The notes beneath the pieces were generated by a model. The model saw only the letters and a program-made list of their open reading frames with translations. It made no database searches and was not told where the DNA came from. A stretch of 6,127 nt of DNA from an uncultured cyanobacterium (lineage in GTDB: Bacteria; Cyanobacteriota; Cyanobacteriia; Phormidesmidales; Phormidesmidaceae). Position 1 is the first letter of the stretch. Each line of letters begins with the position of its first letter. This document shows, one piece after another, positions 1 through 4,426 of the stretch. The DNA lies in contig CALHGI010000685.1 of NCBI GenBank assembly GCA_938029995.1, positions 1 to 6,127 of the forward strand, given 5' to 3'. The position numbers and the translations under genes were made by a program.

Positions 1-897
1 GGTGGAGCCAAAACCGGCTTGGCGGAGCGTAAAATTATCCGCATCAATCGTAATCAAGCCACCTCGACCGGTGCCATTGGTCGATACGCCAAACCCACTT
101 TCTTCGAATAGAAAGTCACCAGCCACGATGTTGATGTGGCCAGCATCGCCACTGGAAAAGGTGCCAGCCCCAAACCCCGATTGGGTAATGCTGAGTTCCT
201 CAGCGGTGATATTAATGTCACCAGCAGCACCGCTGTTAGAGGTGCTGGTACCAAAGTTCGATTGGTGAATTGTGACTGTTCCAGCCGTCATGGTGGTATT
301 GCCAGCATGGCCACTGGAGTAGGTACCGTTAAAAAAGCCCGACTGGGTAACCGTGAGTGAATCTGTGGCCACCATGGTGATGTGGCCAGCATCGCCGCTA
401 GAAAAGGCATCGTTACCAAAGGTCACTCCCTCCAGCAAAATATTGTCAGCCATAAAGCTAATATCACCAGCCCGACCCGTGCCGAATGTTTTACTCCCTG
501 TGTAACCCCCAGGCCCAAGATAGAAATTGTCAGTTGCTGTAATCGTGATATCGCCCGCTCTACCATCCCCCAGGCCGTCGCTGACAATCCCTCCATTTTG
601 GATGGCAACATCATTAGCCATAATGGTCACATGGCTGGCGTTACCCTGCCCATTGCTATTACCGTTAATATATCCATTGTCCAGCACAAATTCATTGGCT
701 TGAATGGTCACGCCACCCGCATCACTCGCCCCACTTGTTCCATTGAGAACAAACCCGGCTGAAATATCAATGGTGTCGCCGGTGAGGGAGATATTTCCCG
801 TATTACCAACGTCTAGGGTTGTTGAGGACAGCGCCGCATTGTTGTTCAGGGTTAGGGCCCCAGCTGCTTTAATATCAATGCTACCGGCTGCCCCCCC
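1..897 (-). repeat. In-gene ~27-residue (81-bp) beta-helix repeats of the TpsA passenger
   Basis: A short turn motif of the form SG(D/H/A)AG or TGRAG recurs at residues about 313, 342, 369, 396, 423, 452, 479, 507, 534, 561 and 588, so spacing is 27-29 residues. Copies include FSSGDAGHI (twice), YSSGHAGN, NSGAAGDI and GTGRAGDI, each followed by a hydrophobic alternating strand and then often QSGFG. The similarity is visible at DNA level, for example near 128-165 and 374-411, which share a long near-identical stretch. Each unit fits one coil of a beta-helix. The array continues beyond the window. Confidence 0.8.
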
Positions 898-1833
898 TGG
901 AACTGCATTGGCAGTAACAGAACTATTGTTCAGTGCAGTGTCGTCACCCACCAAATTAATGTAACCATTGGTAGCTCCACTGACGCTTAAGCCAGACTGC
1001 TCAATCAGCACATCACGAAAACCACTGGCTCCGATCATCTCCAAGTTGTTGAGGCGAATAGTCCCATCAGTCTCAAGCCCTAAGGTCCTATTGGCCTCAA
1101 GCCCTACAATTTGTAAGCGTCCGCCCGGTGCACTGAGGTTACTTCTGGTTACCCTCACATCCCCACCAATCAGGCTGAGGTTCTGGCCAGCATTCACAGC
1201 AAGCGCCCCGTTGTTCACCTGAATGGGTGAGGCCACCCCACCAAACTGCAGGCCTATGGGGGTGCTAACGGTTAGTAGTGGAACACTGTTGGAACTGGCG
1301 GCACCAAATTCAAATCCGTCCTCAAACAGAATGCCGTCGGCAGTGCTAGCCAAAAATGAACCCGGCAAATCGATATTGGCCCCTGTCCCAAAAATGATGC
1401 CATTGGGATTAATCAAAAAGACATCGGGGCTAGGGGTGCCTGGATCTTGAAAAATACCAATTTCGCCATCGATAAACGAATTGGATGTGCCGGTTACCCG
1501 ATTTAGAATGACTTCAACCGCAGTGGTATCGATGGCATTGGCACCATTGGTTAAATCAAAATAAACATTCTGTGTAGCTGGAGAAAAATTTTCAAAGCTA
1601 TGGAATAGGGATGTGCCGCCCCCCGCTTGAGGCCGTAGCGTTCCTTCCCTAATCAGAGTCTCCCCTGGATTGGAACTATCAACCAGGGTGCCAGTGGTGC
1701 CATCAACGGAAATCTGGGCAATGACGGGTAAGCCATATGCCAGGTTGCAAACAGAGGCCGTTAATAGGATAGATGGAGATAGCCAGTTTTTTTCCCAAAC
1801 TCTACAATCAGGCAAATATGGAATAAGTTTCAT
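1..1833 (-). CDS. Two-partner-secretion passenger protein (TpsA, filamentous haemagglutinin N-terminal domain), C-terminus missing
   Basis: This is a secreted beta-helical passenger, predicted to cross the inner membrane by Sec and the outer membrane through a TpsB-type pore; no TpsB gene is visible here. The frame stays open for 611 codons and runs out of the window at base 1. A signal peptide covers about residues 1-39, with a hydrophobic core near 19-38 and likely cleavage after VIA, giving a mature start QISVDGTTGT. The TPS domain (haemagglutination activity type) follows at about 45-200, with the hallmark INPNGIIFG at 141-149. From about residue 313 onward come Gly/Ala/Asn-rich repeats of about 27 residues, typical of a right-handed beta-helix. 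ATG at 1833 is the only reasonable start, because an in-frame stop lies seven codons upstream (complement of 1852-1854). No clear Shine-Dalgarno is seen. Usual family roles are adhesion or cell-surface interaction; the specific function is unknown. Confidence 0.92.
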   Translation of the reverse strand, partial: MKLIPYLPDCRVWEKNWLSPSILLTASVCNLAYGLPVIAQISVDGTTGTLVDSSNPGETLIREGTLRPQAGGGTSLFHSFENFSPATQNVYFDLTNGANAIDTTAVEVILNRVTGTSNSFIDGEIGIFQDPGTPSPDVFLINPNGIIFGTGANIDLPGSFLASTADGILFEDGFEFGAASSNSVPLLTVSTPIGLQFGGVASPIQVNNGALAVNAGQNLSLIGGDVRVTRSNLSAPGGRLQIVGLEANRTLGLETDGTIRLNNLEMIGASGFRDVLIEQSGLSVSGATNGYINLVGDDTALNNSSVTANAVPGGAAGSIDIKAAGALTLNNNAALSSTTLDVGNTGNISLTGDTIDISAGFVLNGTSGASDAGGVTIQANEFVLDNGYINGNSNGQGNASHVTIMANDVAIQNGGIVSDGLGDGRAGDITITATDNFYLGPGGYTGSKTFGTGRAGDISFMADNILLEGVTFGNDAFSSGDAGHITMVATDSLTVTQSGFFNGTYSSGHAGNTTMTAGTVTIHQSNFGTSTSNSGAAGDINITAEELSITQSGFGAGTFSSGDAGHINIVAGDFLFEESGFGVSTNGTGRGGLITIDADNFTLRQAGFGST

Positions 1834-1972
1834 GATGTAAAAATGGTCTGGCTACCCTGGTAGCTGGTTAATTCTTAGATTGTTATTAATAGTTAATTTA
1901 AACGAGTTCCTCCCTAGCTTCTTTAAAAACTTATCTAATCTGTCCGGTAATTTATAAAGTTTGTTACGGCAG

Positions 1973-2027
1973 TTCTAAAATACGACCTCCGTTTGTGAAG
2001 ACACCGATCTTAATATAAATTTTAGAA
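1973..2027. repeat. 9-bp inverted repeat with 37-bp spacer
   Basis: TTCTAAAAT at 1973-1981 is the exact reverse complement of ATTTTAGAA at 2019-2027. It lies about 140-195 bases upstream of the TpsA start. It could be a regulator site, the remains of a small mobile element's ends, or chance in A/T-rich DNA. No flanking target duplication was identified. Confidence 0.4.
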
Positions 2028-2046
2028 TTGGATATCTTCCAAGCAA

Positions 2047-2305
2047 TCAATGGGTGAGTGAGTTGCCAGAACTGGAGCCATAAACATCACATCTTCTTGG
2101 GGATTGCGTCTCCAGGATGTCGCTGTGCCCCTTGCTTAGTAACACGAGTGTAGTAATGCCAATAGCATCTCCGCCACCAATCTCTTCTCCTAAACATCCT
2201 GCTAGAGAGTTCTCCTTCATCCTGAACAAGAACAGTATGCGCATCCATAGGAATATTGGCTCCACAGATTGACGGTGCGATCGCAAACTGGCGAAGCACC
2301 ATCAA
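2047..2305 (-). pseudogene. Possible frameshifted remnant of a TpsA-type passenger gene
   Basis: Two overlapping minus-strand frames each carry part of a TpsA-like pattern. The upstream frame reads IPMDAHTVLVQDEGELSSR followed by MF and then loses the pattern. The next frame takes over with GEEIGGGDAIGITTLVLLSK and ends near YGSSSGNSLTH before a stop. Removing one base at about 2191 joins them into a run resembling beta-helix coils of cyanobacterial haemagglutinin-like proteins (strand, VQDGGEISS-like turn, TFGEGNGG-like turn, strand). The usual N-terminal TPS domain and signal peptide are absent, so this would be an internal scrap. The neighbouring intact TpsA gene, same strand, makes a duplicated-and-decayed relative plausible. 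The resemblance is by eye and could be accidental. Confidence 0.35.
2277..2284. repeat. HIP1 octamer GCGATCGC
   Basis: This is a perfect copy of the highly iterated palindrome that is over-represented in many cyanobacterial genomes. A second copy is at 5280-5287 inside the CHASE2-protein gene. It supports a cyanobacterial origin and has no known gene-specific role. Confidence 0.75.
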
Positions 2306-2482
2306 TCCCCATAGATCATTGACCTACTACCCTTGTTCAACAGGTTTTGCCGCCGGTCCATCTGCTATTAAATGATTTTTTACAAACATTTGACCTACAG
2401 CCGTGAGCCCCATTTAGCGCTGCACCTGTCGACTGGGGGAGGCTATGCTACTCCTAAGGGCAGAGAAATTAATAAGATCCAT

Positions 2483-2578
2483 AGTCCTCAAAGCGAAAAT
2501 AGAGGACTGAGCGAAGTCGTTCGCACAGCGTCTCCCTCGGAGTTAGTCCGGCTAATGCTGTCCCTAAGGCTTGTGCGA
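2483..2578. repeat. Chain of short palindromes, probable dispersed cyanobacterial repeat element
   Basis: Four inverted repeats follow each other: AGTCCTC/GAGGACT (2483-2489 with 2502-2508), GCGAA-GTCG-TTCGC (2511-2524), CTCC-CTC-GGAG (2532-2542) and TTAG-T-CCGGCTAA (2543-2555). The whole right part is bracketed by TCGCACA (2521-2527) and TGTGCGA (2572-2578). The TTCGCACAGCGTCTCC...GGAG wording resembles multi-palindrome repeats common between genes of filamentous cyanobacteria. Reading frames that cross it on either strand are not credible genes. Function is unknown; it may be a non-autonomous mobile repeat or a structured transcript. Confidence 0.6.
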
Positions 2579-2752
2579 TCTGGCTAACGCTCATCTCCCC
2601 AGCAACTCTCAAAAATGACTGGAGATGGCGAAAACTTAGGAATATAGCCAAGGAAAGCTGGGAAGAAGCCATTTAGGCCATAAACCGTCGACATACCGCT
2701 TAAGGGCTCTTTAAGGCCCCTCCAATCGCTCAATCAATAGATTTACGGATCG

Positions 2753-2778
2753 TAGGGTGATTCTACAGAAATACCCTA
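2753..2778. promoter_or_regulatory. Inverted repeat TAGGGT-N14-ACCCTA, candidate operator
   Basis: TAGGGT at 2753-2758 and ACCCTA at 2773-2778 form a 6-bp inverted repeat about 70-90 bases before the GTG at 2845, and just upstream of a possible -10 box. No T-run follows, so a terminator is unlikely. It could bind a dimeric regulator, possibly the downstream HTH protein itself, but that is speculation. Confidence 0.25.
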
Positions 2779-2808
2779 TGAAACTGTGTGATCAGTCAAA
2801 TGAGTTTG

Positions 2809-2814
2809 TATGAT
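2809..2814 (+). promoter_or_regulatory. Possible -10 box TATGAT for the HTH-AAA gene
   Basis: TATGAT matches the sigma-70 -10 consensus in five of six bases and would start transcription around 2821, leaving a short leader before the GTG at 2845. No good -35 hexamer is found at the usual spacing, so the call is weak. Confidence 0.22.
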
Positions 2815-2844
2815 TGTTTGTAAGTTGTGATTTGACCTCCTGTC

Positions 2845-4191
2845 GTGCGTGTAAGTGATGATTCTCAATCTTCTTCAGAAGGCTTACCCACAGCTGTTCT
2901 AAGCCTGATCCAAAAACTTTTGGCACCCCATCAGCTCACTACGATTCAAAAGCAACTACTTGAGCAATGCTGGATGGGGGCTACCTATCCCAAAATTGCA
3001 ACACTCACGGGCTATGAGGACAACTACGTTCGTGCCATTGGGGCCCAGCTTTGGCAGGCCCTATCCCAATCTTTAGATATCAAAGTTACTAAATCCAATT
3101 TTCGAGCAGTTATACAGCAGCATCAAATCGCTGTGAGCCATCAGCCTGCTTCCCCCTTAGAATTTCCCCAAGGACAGGTGCCGTTAGAGTCTAATTTTTA
3201 CATTGAGCATGAAGACTTAGAAGCTATTTGCAATGAAACTGTTATGGAGCCGGGTGCCCTAATTCGCATTAGAGCCCCTAGGCAAATGGGAAAAACATCC
3301 CTAATGGCCAGAATTTTAGAGTCTGCTAGGCAGCAAGGGTATGCCATCGTTACGCTGAATTTAGAACTTGCCAGCACGGATGTTTTAAGCCAAAACAGTG
3401 ACTTCCTACGTTGGTTTTGTGTCATCGTCGGTAGGGCCCTCCACTTGCCCAATCGTCTGGATGACTACTGGGAGCCCGTGTGCGGCAGCCGCTCCAACTG
3501 TACTGAGTATTTTGAAGCCTATCTACTTCCAGAGCTATCTCGTCCCTTGGTGTTAGCCCTAGATAATATTGACGCTGTTTTTAACTACCCCAATATTGCC
3601 ACCGAGCTATTCGGCATGCTGCGGGCCTGGTACGAAAGTGCTCGCTATGGCGGCCCCGAGAGTGAGCTTTGGCAGCAGCTACGGTTGGTTACGGTTTATT
3701 CCACTGAAGTTTACATTCCCCTAGATATTCACCAGTCCCCCTTTAATGTGGGGGTCCCCATCAATCTGCCACAATTTAACGTTGCCCAGGTAAGCGATTT
3801 GGTTAAACGCCATCGGCTCAACTGGTCGATGAGTGATATTGAACAGCTGATGACCCTAGTGAATGGCCACCCCTATTTAATACGGCTCACGCTTTACTAT
3901 GCGAAACAGCAGTCGCTTTCTATGGCTGATATTTACAAAACAGCCCTCAGCAACACCAGCATGTACAACAATCATTTAGAAAAGAAATTTTGGTCGTTAC
4001 AAACATATCCTGAATTGTTGAAAGCAATGGCGCAGTTAATTGATGGGAATGGGGGTGAAAGCCTCACCCCCGTCGTACGGTTGAAACTTCATGGCATGGG
4101 GTTGGTGGATATTCAAAACAACAAAGTGACCATTGCCTGTAACCTCTATCGTCAATATTTTCGAACCATGTTGCATGGAAAAAGTGTATAG
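2845..4191 (+). CDS. HTH domain-AAA-like (AAA_35) NTPase, vWA-MoxR-associated type, with altered Walker B
   Basis: This is a complete 448-residue, predicted soluble, cytoplasmic protein. Residues about 26-92 form an HTH domain in the pattern known at the start of many cyanobacterial AAA-like proteins (QKQLLEQCWMGATYPKIA, then YVRAIGAQLWQAL and KVTKSNFRAVI). Residues about 108-440 form the AAA_35 P-loop domain: Walker A RAPRQMGKTSL (K150, T151), Walker B LVLALDNID (D240), a SPFNVG motif at 298-303, NGHPYL at 340-345, and a winged-helix-like C-terminal end (RLKLHGMGLVDI). In relatives Walker B normally reads DE; here residue 241 is Asn, which suggests weakened hydrolysis or a binding-only role. 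GTG 2845 is the first possible start after an in-frame stop at 2833-2835; no Shine-Dalgarno is present. No membrane segment is seen. The partner and DNA target are unknown. A second AAA_35 gene follows after 235 bases on the same strand. Confidence 0.9.
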   Translation: MRVSDDSQSSSEGLPTAVLSLIQKLLAPHQLTTIQKQLLEQCWMGATYPKIATLTGYEDNYVRAIGAQLWQALSQSLDIKVTKSNFRAVIQQHQIAVSHQPASPLEFPQGQVPLESNFYIEHEDLEAICNETVMEPGALIRIRAPRQMGKTSLMARILESARQQGYAIVTLNLELASTDVLSQNSDFLRWFCVIVGRALHLPNRLDDYWEPVCGSRSNCTEYFEAYLLPELSRPLVLALDNIDAVFNYPNIATELFGMLRAWYESARYGGPESELWQQLRLVTVYSTEVYIPLDIHQSPFNVGVPINLPQFNVAQVSDLVKRHRLNWSMSDIEQLMTLVNGHPYLIRLTLYYAKQQSLSMADIYKTALSNTSMYNNHLEKKFWSLQTYPELLKAMAQLIDGNGGESLTPVVRLKLHGMGLVDIQNNKVTIACNLYRQYFRTMLHGKSV

Positions 4192-4222
4192 AGACGATTT
4201 GAGATTTTTAAAGAACATGAGT

Positions 4223-4249
4223 TTATAGGAGAGACGGTTATAGGAGAGA
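4223..4249 (+). repeat. Tandem 12-bp repeat TTATAGGAGAGA (two exact copies)
   Basis: Copies at 4223-4234 and 4238-4249 are identical and set 15 bases apart. Each contains AGGAG, a strong ribosome-binding core. Only the second copy is at a proper distance (7 bases) from an ATG, at 4254. The duplication could be simple slippage, or a repeated binding site for a protein or the ribosome. Confidence 0.7.
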
Positions 4250-4253
4250 GACT

Positions 4254-4319
4254 ATGGCAATAATGGTGGTTAGGCGCATAGGTATGGTGACGGTCAAGCT
4301 CGTTGGACCTGGTGGTTAA
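4254..4319 (+). CDS. Possible 21-residue leader peptide or small protein
   Basis: ATG at 4254 is preceded by AGGAG at 4242-4246, an ideal spacing and the best ribosome binding site in the window. The frame encodes 21 residues, MAIMVVRRIGMVTVKLVGPGG, rich in Val and Met with three basic residues, then TAA at 4317-4319. The stop codon sits inside the 5' arm of a long stem-loop, so ribosomes finishing this peptide would cover the stem. This is the layout of a leader peptide, but no run of one regulatory codon is seen. I recognise no family. It could also be a truncated gene start or chance. Coding is not proven. Confidence 0.35.
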   Translation: MAIMVVRRIGMVTVKLVGPGG

Positions 4320-4361
4320 ATCATCCTGTCACCCTGTGCTCAGGGGCTGCTTTAACCACTA
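4310..4361 (+). ncRNA. Long two-part stem-loop in the gap between the two NTPase genes
   Basis: Bases 4310-4320 (TGGTGGTTAAA) pair with 4351-4361 (TTTAACCACTA) over 11 positions, with one G-T wobble and nine uninterrupted Watson-Crick pairs. Within the 30-base loop, CCCTG (4332-4336) pairs with CAGGG (4341-4345) around TGCT. No T-run follows the 3' arm, so a standard intrinsic terminator is unlikely. It may be an RNA-processing, stability or translation-control element of the leader of the next gene, or a DNA palindrome bound by protein. Confidence 0.5.
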
Positions 4362-4414
4362 TGATAAATGCTGGCAAACGCCTCAAAAATAGTTGAATGG
4401 TGATGCTGTAGCTG

Positions 4415-4419
4415 AAGGA
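4415..4419 (+). promoter_or_regulatory. Ribosome binding site AAGGA of the AAA-CHASE2 gene
   Basis: AAGGA lies seven bases before the ATG at 4427. An in-frame TAG at 4409-4411 excludes an upstream extension, so this site fixes the start. The product then begins MYQVGGSL, as expected for the family. Confidence 0.7.
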
Positions 4420-4426
4420 TGTTTCT

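Larger units (their letters stand above)
1834..2844. other. About 1 kb region without an intact gene, between divergent genes
   Basis: No reading frame here has both a plausible start and a recognisable complete product. Positions 1834-2046 are A/T-rich and form the probable upstream region of the TpsA gene. They contain a short palindrome (GCTACC-CT-GGTAGC, 1851-1864) about 18 bases before its ATG, a possible minus-strand -10-like TATAAA (complement of 1951-1956, no convincing -35), and a 9-bp inverted repeat. Positions about 2047-2305 resemble a decayed TpsA fragment, and 2483-2578 is a multi-palindrome repeat. I recognise nothing in 2306-2482 or 2579-2750. The last 100 bases hold an inverted repeat and a possible promoter for the gene at 2845. 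Confidence 0.6.

Noticed and set aside
2..1450. Several plus-strand open frames opposite the TpsA gene, some starting with repeated MASIA-type sequences
   Set aside because: They are antisense shadows; their similarity to each other comes from the TpsA repeats read on the wrong strand, and none has a ribosome binding site or family resemblance.
2372..2587. Plus-strand 71-codon frame
   Set aside because: It has no ribosome binding site and its second half is the multi-palindrome repeat; no recognisable protein.
2469..2672. Minus-strand 67-codon frame
   Set aside because: It is largely made of the same palindromic repeat read backwards, with no family match by eye and no good start context.
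3198..3452. Minus-strand frame inside the HTH-AAA gene
   Set aside because: It is an antisense shadow of the clearly recognisable AAA_35 domain.
4223..4249. CRISPR-like direct repeat
   Set aside because: There are only two 12-bp copies with a 3-bp gap; no spacers and no cas genes.
4310..4361. Intrinsic terminator after the HTH-AAA gene
   Set aside because: The stem is long, but no run of T follows either arm on the plus strand, and the inner loop is 30 bases, so a canonical terminator is not supported.
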